Source: Eucommia ulmoides (lineage: Eukaryota > Streptophyta > Magnoliopsida > Garryales > Eucommiaceae). Taken from it: a stretch of DNA of 64,000 nt. Both the position numbers and the translations under genes were made by a program. This document shows, in pieces, positions 35,876-46,640 of the stretch (position 1 is the stretch's first letter; each line of letters opens with the position of its first letter). The notes below the pieces were generated by a model. It worked only from the letters and a program-made list of their open reading frames with translations, ran no database searches and had not been told where the DNA came from. The stretch is taken from assembly GCA_016647705.1 (NCBI GenBank), contig CM028335.1, positions 7,660,818 through 7,724,817 of the forward strand. The letters are read 5' to 3'.

Positions 35876-36081
35876 ATGTGTACATACTTGAGCTTACATC
35901 AGACTTCCTACTGCTGACACATAAGGAAACTTTTGCATCTCTTGAATCTCAAAATCATTTTTGGGGTATTGACTGAGACTAAATTTGTCTCACTTAGCTA
36001 CAAGGGTGTCACTTGGTTTGCAATCATGCATGCCAAAATTTTTAAGAACTTTCTCAATATACCTTTTTTTTTTGTGATAAA

Positions 36082-36736
36082 CTAAGCGTACCCCGAGAGC
36101 GATTCCGGTGTATTTGTATACCCAACACAAAAAGAAGCGTAATCAAAATCTTTCATCTCAAATTTCTTAGATAGAAATCTCTTGATTTTATGCAACATGA
36201 CTATATCGTTGGTGGCAAGCAATATGTCATCAACATATAAAACCAAGTAAATATGTTTTACTTCCACTGAACTTGTGATATATACAATCATCAATTTTAT
36301 TCATCTCAAAACCAAAGATGGATATCTTGATGAAACTTGTAATATCATTAACGAGAAACTAGATTAAGCCCATAAATAAATTTCTTTAACTTGCAAACCA
36401 TATTTTTTGCATCTCCCGACACAAAGTTTTCTGGTTGTACCATATAGATTGTTTCATTAATGTCACCATTGAGAAACGTAGTCTTAATATCCATCTGATG
36501 AAGCTCAAAGTTAAAGTGTACCACAAATGCCATTATTATCCTAAAAGAGTCTTTCGACGAAACTGGAAAAAAAGTCTCTTTATAACCGATACCTTCTTTC
36601 TATGTAAAGCCTTTAATGACAAGACGAGCTTTGTATCTATCCACATCACCTTTCGAATCCCTCTAGGTTTTAAATATTCATTTATAACCAATGGGTTTCG
36701 CACCTTCAGATAATGGGACAAGATCCCAAACGTCAT
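36082..36736 (-). pseudogene. Copia reverse-transcriptase remnant with YVDD
   Basis: Minus strand. Around 36736-36540 the pieces RYKA.L and KE.IGYKETF lie in shifted frames. Positions 36533-36348 contain HQMDIKTTFLNGDINETIYM and LKKFIYGL. Positions 36294-36082 hold LVLYVDDILLATND, the intact catalytic YVDD box, and KRFLSKKFEMKD. Several frameshifts make it non-functional. Confidence 0.88.
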
Positions 36737-37445
36737 TGTCCTTCATGGACTTTATTTCCTTGTTCATGGAATAAATCCACTCTTGAGATTTAGAACTTTT
36801 CATGGCTTGACGGAAATTGATTGGATCATCTTCTAACATACCATTGTCAAACTCATGTTCTTAGAGAAATACAATGTAATCATCTGGCACTGCACTTCTC
36901 CTTTCTCTAGTGGATCTATTTAATAACATAGGTTCTGGAGGTGGTAGAGTTTGTTCTTATGAAACGGGAGGTTCTTAGATATTTTTTTGATTTGGATTTG
37001 CTTCTTGAATAATGTCATGAATAGGAGCCTAATCAATGTCAATAACAGTTGTGGGAATATCAACATATTCATCTTCAAAAATAAAATCCCTAACCTTAGC
37101 TACCCTAACAAACTCAAAATCCTCAAAAAACCGAGCGTTTCTCGTCTAAAAAATTGATCTAGTAGTAGGATCATAGAATTCATAATCCTTGGATATTTCA
37201 AAGTATCCAATAAAATAACAACTAACCGTTCTTGAATTCAGTTTATTTTCATATGGCTTGTAAGGCCTTGCTTCAGTTGGACATCCTCAAATGTGTAGGT
37301 GCTTCAGACTAGGCTCCTTGCTTATCCAAAATTCATAAGGGGTTTTGGCAGTTGATTTAGTTGGTACTCTGTTAAGAATATACGCTGCAGTCTTTAATGT
37401 TTTACCCCAGAGTGATTCTGGCAAGTTAGAGTGACTGATCATACT

Positions 37446-37691
37446 TCATACCATATCTTTGAGTGTTATGTTTCGTCTTTTAGCAACACTATTCATGCTT
37501 GGAGAATCTAATATGTTGTATTGATGGACGATACCGCACTTCTCTAGGAATTTAGCAAATAGGATCGAACATTGTTTACCTGAACTGTCATACCTACCGT
37601 AGTATTCACCACCACGATTAGATCTGACCCTTTTAATCATTTTTCCGAGTTGATTTTCAACTTCAGTTTTGAATGATTTGAACACATCCAA
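37446..37691 (-). pseudogene. Copia integrase core remnant
   Basis: Minus strand; MDVFKSFKTEVENQLGKMIK, VRSNRGGEY (normally VRSDRGGEY, so the catalytic Asp is now Asn), CGIVHQY and DSPSMNSVAKRRNITL (normally TPQQNGVAERRNRTL). The central Asp and the downstream Glu of the D,D-35-E triad are both altered. Confidence 0.85.
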
Positions 37692-37868
37692 TGATTGAGA
37701 CTTTTCATGAATGAGATAAAGGTAGCCATAACATAAAAAATCGTCTATGAACGTGATAAAATATTATTGACCATTCCATGAAACCATAAGAGATGGCCTA
37801 CAAATATTTGTATGTTTCAGTTCTAAGACGTCTGTAGCCCTGTTGGCACCAAATCTTCTTATGTTTGT

Positions 37869-38126
37869 CTATTTTCCCTTTATGCAATTTGTGAAAATTT
37901 TAAAATCTGCAAAAGTAAAGGAAATTAGAATCCCATTTGACACAAGTCTTTCAATTCTCCTTTTGGAGATGTGGCCTAATCTCTTATGCCATAATAATGC
38001 GGAATTCTCATTGGTTAATTTTCTTTTAACACCTTGATTACTAAATTGTAAGGTTTCATGATATGAAGCAACTGTATCAAGCATATAAAGGTTATATACA
38101 TAAGATAAAAAATTGGTACCGGCCAA
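37869..38126 (-). pseudogene. Copia GAG-pre-integrase remnant
   Basis: Minus strand; LLWHKRLGHISKRRIERLVS is the GAG-pre-integrase zinc-binding signature (H..H) before the integrase core. The frame is lost on both sides. Confidence 0.85.
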
Positions 38127-38507
38127 ATTTGAATTCTGAAAAAAGACTAAATTTAATTATTTCCAAAAGAACAAGAATAACCAAATTTGTCTAATAAAGA
38201 AATAAAAATTAAATTCCGTCTAAATGACGGTACAACAAATGTCTCATTCAAATCCAAATAAGTATCAGACTTCAATAATAACCTAAATATCTCAATTGCC
38301 TCAACTTTGACCTTCTTACCATCGCCTACAAAGATGTATCTTTCACCATGATTTGGTTTTTGGCAACTCAGGCAGCACTACATAGACACAATGATGTAAG
38401 TAGTTGCATCAGAATCTATCAACCAAGTGTGTTTAGGTACCGAAGTCAAATTAACCTCAGAACAAACTAAATTAAGAAGAGTATCTTTATTTGCACGCCA
38501 AGCATGA

Positions 38508-39390
38508 TAGTTGGTATATTGTTTCATCTTATGTCCTGCAGCTCCACATAAGAAATAACCATCAACATTATTTTATTTATATTGTTTCATTTGATATGGA
38601 ACCTCTGCAGTTTCTTTATTCTTCTTTCTTTTCTTCCTTTTATCATTACCAGTACCAGCCACATGAACACTTTCTGTCTTTTCTTGCTTCAGTCTTTTCT
38701 CTTCTTGTACACAATGTGAGATGAGCTCATTAAGAGACCAAGTCTCTTTTTGGCAGTTGTAGCTCACCTTAAATTGACTGAATTGTGTAATAGTTGGTAT
38801 ATTACTTCTTCTTATGTCCCGTAGCTTCACAAAAGAAACAACCATCAGCATTCTTTTCTTTATGTTGTTTCTTTTAATATATAACTTCTACAATTTCTTT
38901 ATCCTTCGTTTTTTCTTCCCTTTGTCCTTGGTAGTACCAGCCAAATGAGCGTTTTCTATATTTTCTAGCATCAGCCTTTTCTCATCTTGCACACAATGTA
39001 AGATAAGCTCGTTAAATGACCAAGTTTCTTTTTGGCAGTTGTAGCTCACCTTAAATTAATTGAATTCTGTAAGAAGAGATATCAGAACCAAATGCAGAAG
39101 CAAATCCTCAAAGAGATCAAGTTTATGTGCTCTTAACTTTGAAGTGAGATGAGACATTTTCATAATATATTTTTTAATGTTCCCATTACCTTTATATTTC
39201 ATTAAAATGAGACTTGCCAAAAGCATATTTGTTTTACCTTTTCATTCTTGACAAATATGTTCTCAATTTCTTCTAGGAACTCTTTGAATGTCTTTATTAT
39301 TTTTGGTATTGTGCCCTTGAATGCTTCTGGAATGACCTTATTTATGATCATCAAACACATGCGATTTGGATTGAGATAATTTTTACCCAA
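38508..39390 (-). pseudogene. Copia gag remnant with an internal 283-bp tandem duplication
   Basis: The minus strand contains SYNCQKETWSLNELISHCVQ and EEKRLKQEKTESVHV, Copia gag features, in two tandem copies: 38508-38790 and 38791 to about 39072. The period is about 283 bp, not a multiple of three, so the duplication itself shifts the frame. Positions 39202-39390 hold a further gag piece. Gypsy-derived sequence begins near 39390. Confidence 0.8.
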
Positions 39391-39391
39391 T

Positions 39392-41586
39392 CGACATGTT
39401 AAACACACAAAACACGCAAGGAATGTATTACCCCCGACCTCAATATGCAATTAGGGGATAATTCTCATCATCGGGTCTTGGCCCAAATGAACTCAACATC
39501 TAAACATGCAAATACAACTTTATACATACACAATACTAAACTAAATCTAATGCTAAAATACATAAATTAATCTACCACTACTCATGTAAAAACAAAAATT
39601 AAACTACACTAAACTAAAAGTTTAAAAACTAAAACATTCATAATAAAATACATACATAAACATAGATTTGTACATCAAAAATTTTTGCATTTTGTTCAAA
39701 AATAATAATGGTTCATCATTTTCTACAAAAAAAAAAATCAAAATGGATGAACATCCACTAAACTAATCATCCATTTCATCCTATACATAATTGAACAAAA
39801 GACGTCTCCACTGTCAGCGAACCCAATAAACATATAGCATTAAATGCAAACAAAAAGGGTTGAACACATACCTAGGGAATAAGATTTATTCCCTACTGTT
39901 CACCTGACAGGAAATTCCTCTCCACCACTATCATGTCGGAATAGAAATTGTGGCGGTTGCAAAAAGTACGGCGGCAATGCCGAAGCGGTCGCACATGAAC
40001 CTGTGGATTTGATCTGGTGCATACACTAATCACAACGTTTCAACAAAATATGAAAAATGTAGCATGCAATTTTGTTTTACACAATTTAACAATCCATAGA
40101 ATCTAAGTTATCACCAAAAATCAAACCAAAATCCGAAAGTGATAAAGAAAATCGCGAAAATGGGGTTGAAAATTGATTTGAGGTGGACGATTTGGGGTGG
40201 AAATCACAAATTTTGGTAATGGAAGGATGATTTTTGAGTATTGAAACGGTTTGAAAGTGAGGTTTTAGAGAGAAAGTGTAAGTTTTTGGGGAAGGAGCCT
40301 TGCGATTTTCAATTTTGAACGAATGGGCTGTTTTAACTGCAGAAGGTCCACCGCTTAGGCAGTGGAGCCCTTTTCTTGAAAAAAACCTTTCTGACGTTTA
40401 TTCGCCTAGGCGGTGGTTTTTTCGCCTAGGCGAATTTACACCAGTATGAAAAACATTATTGTTCTGCTGCTAATCCGCTTAGGCAGTGGAGCGTGTTTTC
40501 AAAATTTGTTACATCCTGTATTTTTACCGCCTACGCAGTGGTTCACCGCTTAGGTGGTGGGCCGTTTTTGCTGAAAAACACACAATCTATATTTTTACTT
40601 CCTAAATGGTGGTTCACCGCTTAGGCGGTAGGCCTGCAGCTCCTACTTTCATGTTTTTCTCAAATTTTTAAAATACGACTCCACCCTGTATGTTTTCACT
40701 TCACCCCATTTTGATTTTGAAACCCTTCCTCTCCAAAAACATTTAATCTCCCAAGCACTTTCATCCAAAATCCTTAAGAGATCATTACGGATTGGCTTGG
40801 ATTTGAAGATCTAGGGCTCGGATCTAGCGATTGCAAACCTAAAGCTTCGATATAAGGTTGGTTCTTCTATCTCTCTTAGGGTTTCAGGTTATACACTTCA
40901 TCTAGGTTAGATTTCGTGTGTTTTCTTGGTTGGTTGAACTTAAAATTGTGAGAAAAATGCCAAGAATCATGATACCCACCCCAAAACTCAAATATGATAA
41001 AACTCACCTTCAAAGCAATGAGAAAGAAATTAGATTTAGAGAGAAATTTGCTAATCGAAAGGTTGTGTGTTGTAAACCCATAGATTTTGTTGGTTTAAAG
41101 GAGAAAATCTCGATATTGAGAAGTTCGTTAGTGTTTTGGGTTGGACCATCTCCCAAAGTAATGAGTGGATGCCTCTGTAGGTAAGTATGTTCTACAACAG
41201 TCTTACTTTTAATGATGATCGAATGACGTCGTTTGTTAAAGGGAAGGAAATTAGATTTGATAGGGCTTTCTTAGTGAAAATTTGAAGTTGGATAAAGGAA
41301 ATGTGTTTCCCTACAATACCACTCGTTAGCTTTCAAGGAACTTTAATAAAAGTAAAATCGCAAATAAGTTAGGGTTGGATGGAGATAGAGCAGGATCGCT
41401 ATCACTTGAGTACATGCGATGATTACACATACGATTGTGCTTAGAGAAGGGTGTCATGCGAATATGAATAAGTTTGATTTATATCTGTTGAATGAGATTG
41501 TTGAGGGGAGAAAACTTGATTTAGCCTATATCATGATAGATCACATGAAATATCATCTACAAAAACCCTCTAGAGTGTTACCCTAT
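39392..41586 (-). mobile_element. Tat-type Gypsy internal region inserted in the Copia gag
   Basis: 39392 to about 39920 matches the interior of the Tat-type element at 55785-56160 (ATGTTAAACACACA..., CTCATCATCGGGT, TAGCATTAAATG/TAGCATGATATT, TAGGGAATAAG/CTGGGAGGTGAG) in the same orientation. 40340-40640 carries CCGCTTAGGCAGTGG-type dyads. No gag/pol of this element was recognised. Confidence 0.6.
40918..41586 (+). pseudogene. Remnant of the extra ORF (Transposase_32-like) of Tat/Athila Gypsy elements
   Basis: An open frame (40918-41184) and continuing shifted pieces read KEIRFREKFANRKVV, SFVKGKEIRFDRAFL, NMNKFDLYLLNEIVEGRK, LDLAYIMIDHM and KPSRVLPY. This order (F.V.G..I.F, then DLY.L..., then L.L...MI.HM, then LPYG) is that of the plant 'putative transposon protein' (Pfam Transposase_32) carried by many Tat/Athila elements, often antisense to gag-pol. 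Here it is antisense to its element. It stops abruptly at the LTR beginning at 41587. Confidence 0.6.
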
Positions 41587-43094
41587 TGGTAGCACACAAA
41601 ATACGCCGCTACTTACTCTCGCAAGTATACGAGGTCTAAGTTTTAATATAGTGAATCTTGAAGATCGGATATCTTTTCCAAAGAGAAAAGTGTGAATAAT
41701 TGAATGCTGCAATTTACGTAGTCTCATGTTATCTTGACGATGAAAGACATGATTTAAAATTAATTTAAGCTAAATTTCAATTAGTGGGTTAATCTTAACT
41801 ACGTTGATTAATTAGGGATTGATTTAGTTCACTTAATACATATTTGATTTCGTTTAGTTAACAATAACGGAGTTTAGGTATTCGACAATCTCGGTTCGTA
41901 AACTCCTCCGCCACCTCTTCCGAGTGTAAGACGAGCGAATACACGACTTTGTGTAGACGAAGAGGTCCCCCTCAATGTCTTAACAACTCTAGGCCACGTG
42001 AGTTTTGATCCAACGTCATCGATTGCACACTAACTAACGCCCTCCCGGGGTCGTTAGGTTATAACGATGTGTTTACCTTAGTCCGAATCCAGGTTACCTC
42101 TCCCGAGTGTCAAACCCTAGATTCTCAAATCCAACCCTAATACCATAACAAACATACTAAGATCGTCATCAAATGATAAACACAATTGGACTTAAAAGAA
42201 ACAACCGTTAAAGAAACATATATTAAACCAAACGAGTATTTACACAACTACATCTTTCCCTAACTAATCTTTAATTACACTAACATGTTCTTAGCCAATA
42301 CAACATTAAATCAAGAGGAGATCATCAATATCAACAATAAACATTAAGTACAAAGATGGAAATAAGGGAAGAAAGATCAAATCTCAAAGTGGAGTAGTCC
42401 ACTTTCGCCAAAGAACAATCCTCCCAAGCTTTCTCTTTTCCATTGATGAACTTCCTCTTCTAGCTCTTCAAGAAATGGCCAAGAATACTTCCTAAAACTA
42501 ATCTAATCTACTTCCTAAATTATCTAAACCTAACTAAGGTGGAAATAGCTCTCCAAATCTCAATCGGGGCCTCCTTTAACGTCTCTGGGTTTTTGGGGTT
42601 TGGTTGAGAAATGGGTTAAAAAGAGAGATTTGAAAAATATCTTCAAAATATCTGAAAACAGATATTTCTGCGCAGAGTGTCACCGCCTAAGCGGTGGTTC
42701 ACCGCTTAGGCGGTGGCATAAGTCGGTTAAGTTTCTGTCGGATCTTCGCCTAGGTGATGGTTTCTCCGCCTAGGCGGTGGCTGCTGGCATATCATTCTGA
42801 TGTTTTCTCGCCTAGGCGGTGGTTTTCTCTCCTAGGAGGTAGTTCATCTCTTCAGCACTCCAACATTCTGCCTCTTTTACGCCTAGGCGGTGGGATTTTC
42901 GCCTAGACGGTAGTCTTCATTCACTGAAACCCTGTTTTTCACATTTTGTTCACCGTTTCTCTACCGTTTTCACTTATTTATCGCCTTTTAACATCCCTTG
43001 ACCTGTTTTACACTAAAACGAAATTAAATATAACCAAAACGCTCAAAAACTAATAAATTCGGTTCCGAAATAGATAGGTATTTCACACCTATCA
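41587..43094 (-). mobile_element. Tat-type Gypsy LTR, solo or truncated
   Basis: On + it runs TGGTAGCAC ... TTTCACACCTATCA and shares with the LTRs at 56495-58104 and 58535-59390: GAGGTC.AAGTTTTAATAT, CGACAATCTCGG.TCGTAAAC, GCCACCTCT.CCGAGTGTAAG and CCAACGTCAT.GATTG. Dyad arrays (CCGCCTAAGCGGTGG and so on) lie at 42680-42920. No PBS or PPT adjoins it and no TSD was found, so it is not a clean insertion. Confidence 0.7.
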
Positions 43095-43096
43095 AT

Positions 43097-44587
43097 TGTA
43101 ATACCCCGAAAATTTATATTTTTGGAAAATATTATTTTATATAAATTTAATATTTTTGAGTTGTTTGTATAAATAAAATTTGATAATTTTTTGGCGTTAA
43201 ATGTAATTTTAATTTGACTTTTAAAAGTATTGGGATAATTGTGTTATTAAAAATATATTTTTAAGAGTTTTGGGGTATAACTAATATTTTTTTTTTTATT
43301 TTTTTTTAAGAGGGGACAATATGTAAATAAATAAACAAATAAAATGTATATATTTCACGGTTTGAATTGATTCCTTCCTAAGGAAGGAATCAATCCAAAA
43401 AAAACCCACATATATATATGAGGTTAAATATCACTTGACAAGTATCTCATTTGATAAATAATAATAATAATAATGTTTATGGTTTGATCATCTGTTGTCT
43501 CTATAAATATATTACATACATGCATATATAGGAGGTTTTTTGCTGTAATTTTGGGCCCAAAAAAAAAAAAAAAAAGAGAGAAGAGGCGGTCATGTGTAGA
43601 GCAATTATTAATATAGATGGATATATATTAAAAACAAAGTATCTCTAGAATTAGTTTATGTTGCTGCGAAAATATATATCCCGAATGATTTTTAAGCGAG
43701 AAAAAAGTGTTCCGGTTAGGATTTCAAGTAGAATTTTTAACTCTTTTAATATATGTATTTAATTTCTCTATTGTGAGATTTATGTTATTATTGTTGTTGA
43801 ATTATAAGTGTTAATTCTCATGAAATAATTATGATTACGTGAAAATTATGTGGAAATCATGTTTATGTGTTTTATTTGGTATATTGATTAAATGTACATA
43901 TTAGAGGGGTTGAAATTCTACTGAGTATTGGCTCTCAACCCCACAGTTTTGATTGTAGGGCCGGTGAGAATGAAACGACGATATGAATTTTATTTGAAAT
44001 TGTATTTAATTTGTAATACTTGTATTTAATATTTGCAATTGTAAGATTGACGCGTTAATTCGATGATTACGTATCATCATGTACTTTTAAAATTCCTCAA
44101 ATTTTTATAATCTAAAATATTATTGTCCCATTCCCAAAAAAGAAAAAGAAAATAAAAAGGTTGAAAATAGATATTGCCGTTTACTGTTTCAAACAAAAAA
44201 ATAAAGGAAAAAGAAAAGCCTGAAAATAAAAATGAATTAGCCTTTTCAATCTACTGTTTGAAATCAAAGTAAAATTGAATGATGTCAAAAGCAAATTGAA
44301 TGACATCATTTTATTTTGAAACTATTTTTCTTATGCGTTTGACCTCCCAATTTTCAATGGACTTAATTACCTATATTCTAATGGTAGTTGTATTTGAATT
44401 TTAAATAATTATATTGATTATTCACCGTTGTAAAATTGATTTGCTAAATTGATAAATTTTAATTGTCACCATCGCATTGTAAAATTTATCGAATTTTATA
44501 GAATAAAAATATTGGTCGTTCGATTTTAGTGTTAATTCTCCAAAGGGAGAAACCGAGTAGCGGCCCTGAAAACTGGGTCATTATACA
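43097..44587 (+). mobile_element. Probable chromovirus (Tekay-like) Gypsy LTR
   Basis: It begins TGTAATACCCCGAAAATT and ends CTGGGTCATTATACA, both like Tekay-type LTR ends. The interior has the feature CTCAACCCCACAG..GGTGAGAATG near 43935. No matching TSD (TCAAT versus AAAAC), so the ends or history are uncertain. Confidence 0.5.
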
Positions 44588-44917
44588 AAACCCATCTTAA
44601 GATACCGGACATTCTATTAATATTTTATCTTTGAACAAAAATATTAACTTGTAAGTGATATCTTGGTGTAGTAATCAAACATTGATAATAAGAACATATC
44701 GGACAATAAATCTTCTTTTGGGCCGATTTATTCTTTATATGTAAAACCAAATAATCATCACATATTTATTACCATAGGTGCGCATGTAATTCTGTTAAAT
44801 ACTGATCTTCCATTGGGCCGATTAATATTCACATAAGTTACATGCACATAATCTTTTTCTATTTCAAAACAATATTAATTTTCACAAGAGAGATCACGTT
44901 GGTGACATATTATTTCA

Positions 44918-45312
44918 ATTAATTTATCTCAAAATATATATTTAAACACACCAATATTTGAATTTTAAATTGAATGAATGCAGTGTAACTTAACATATTT
45001 AGGTATAAATTATGACAACAAAACCGTAAAGTTGGATTGTCCTAGTGCAACGTGGAGTTAGTATTCTGAGTGCAAGGGTTCGAATCCTACTAAGCTCCTA
45101 TTTTTTATAGTGTTTGTTTAAATTAATTTATGTCAAAATATATATTTAAACACACCAATATTTGAATTTAAAATTGCATGAATACACTGTAACTTTAACA
45201 TATTTAGATATAAATTATGATAACATAATCATGGTGTTAGGTTGTCCTAGTGCAACGTGGAGTTAGTATTCTGAGTGCAGGTTCAAATCCTACTAGGCTC
45301 CTATTTTTTATA
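44918..45312 (+). repeat. 203-bp tandem duplication carrying a tRNA-like hairpin
   Basis: Copies 44918-45120 and 45121-45312 share AAATATATATTTAAACACAC, CAATATTTGAAT and GTCCTAGTGCAACGTGGAGT. Each contains a hairpin: GGAGTTAGTA pairs with TACTAAGCTCC around a loop holding GGTTCGAATCC (copy 1, 45054-45098), a perfect Pol III B box/T-arm. Copy 2 (45259-45301) is GGTTCAAATCC. This may be a SINE head. Confidence 0.7.
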
Positions 45313-45766
45313 GTTTTTTTTTCTCTATTTAAAGGATTAAAAATAAAAAATTAGACAATAGGAATCACACCACCGACCTTCGGCTCCAACCAATCGTCAC
45401 TTTAAGAAGCAGCCAATGAATTAACACAACACTTCTGTATGCACATGTGTGAATAAATTCAAAACTACATGTGCTGTATCACTAAACGGAAACGAAACGA
45501 CATCGTTTTACGTCGTCTTCCTCACTTATCCAGAACCAAAACCAGAGGAGAACATAGACGGAATTCTACATTTTCTTCTAATTGAAAAAACGTATAAAAT
45601 ACACCGCAAGTCCAAATTTCGTGAATTTATATCGTTGAACTCGTAATGAAATATATAATTTTTCCATATAATATTTTTTTTAGGAATATTGAACTTTTCA
45701 GAAAAAATATTTTCGGCCCTAAATTTTTTTTTTCCTAATTTATTTTTAATAATTCAACATGAAATG

Positions 45767-46261
45767 GTTCTGATACCACATGTAAAATTAATTTTATTTT
45801 GTGAAAACCATCACACAAACATGAACATTCATATTGAATAATCAAGAATTAAAATATTAAATTTGCAGAAGTGTATTTGAATCCATAATAAGAAAATTGA
45901 AATATCTAAGTCTGAGACTTTATGATCTTCTAGATCTACACTTTTGTTTTCTGTATAAATTTCTTTCTGACAATGAAAATCAGAAGAATAGAAAACTTTT
46001 GTGTGATCTGGGGATCATGACCCCTATTTAAAAACAATCGTGTTTGTTTATAAACATTCGCGTCTATTCGTATTTTCTATTTTAACCCATAAAAATAATA
46101 GAAATTACGTTTGTCTCTACACATTAAAACTCACACTTAATAATACATTAATTAAGATCCAAAACTTAAACTAATCACTTTAATTGGTCTAAATTTATTT
46201 GATAGCCTATAATTCACATTTATTTAATATATAAGCTCATATATTTAATTTTACTTCAACA
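45767..46261 (-). repeat. 5' LTR and PBS of the Copia element
   Basis: The LTR is 45781-46261 (TGTAAAATTAA ... ACTTCAACA on +). Reading on the minus strand, two bases after its end comes TGGTATCAGAAC (45778-45767), complementary to the 3' end of initiator tRNA-Met. Confidence 0.92.
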
Positions 46262-46328
46262 GGTGCTAGTAAACTGTCCTAGACACACCTTACTATAAAA
46301 AAGAAAAAGAAAAAGAAAAGAAAAGAAA
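46262..46328 (+). mobile_element. SINE copy 3, right part with A-rich tail
   Basis: Begins with the duplicated GGTGC and continues TAGTAAACTGTCCTAGACAC, matching the SINE 3' region at 2537-2763, then an AAAAAGAAAAAG-type tail. Confidence 0.8.
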
Positions 46329-46640
46329 GGATAATTGGTGATTAGTCCCAAAGAGCGGATGTAATAAGTTATTAGTCTCATTTAAAATAAAATTTTTTAT
46401 CTAGTCCCTTAAAATGGGTATTTGCTTGGGTATCAATCACACATGTGCTCAAACCTGTGTAATATTAGTTACATGTAGTTGTATAATATTAGTTATATGT
46501 TACAAGTTAAATTTAACTATGTTATATGTATTTGTATAATATTTGTTACATTTAACAAATATTTTACACACAAAATAATTATATGTAACTGCCATAATAC
46601 AACACCTATATTGGGTCTTCTACCTTTTTTAATGCGCATG
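46325..46640 (-). repeat. Dispersed GTTACATGTAAC-rich repeat, copy 3 (inverted)
   Basis: The reverse complement of the 33120-33380 repeat: GGATAATTGGTGATTAGTCC, GTTATTAGTCTCATTTAAAA, then TAGTTACATGTAG and ACATGTAACT words. Confidence 0.6.

Larger units (their letters stand above)
33714..46261 (-). mobile_element. Full-length but dead Ty1/Copia retrotransposon, 12.5 kb with nested insertions
   Basis: The 3' LTR is 33714-34195 and the 5' LTR 45781-46261 (about 481 bp each), on the minus strand, flanked by the 5-bp duplication GGTGC (33709-33713 and 46262-46266). The PBS (TGGTATCAGAAC, 45778-45767) is complementary to initiator tRNA-Met. A PPT (CAAGTAGGAGAT) lies just inside the 3' LTR (34207-34196). 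Coding remnants appear in Copia order on the minus strand: gag (39390-38510), GAG-pre-integrase, integrase, RT and RNase H (to about 34650). All are broken by stops or frameshifts. The 3' LTR starts TA instead of TG. The length is inflated by a Tourist-like MITE (34684-35315) and Gypsy-derived DNA (39390 to about 44590). Confidence 0.92.

Noticed and set aside
45330..45660. Possible coding exon (65-aa frame with ACGTCGTTT-type words)
   Set aside because: Lies between the Copia PBS and gag remnants, so it is more likely leader sequence; no domain recognised.
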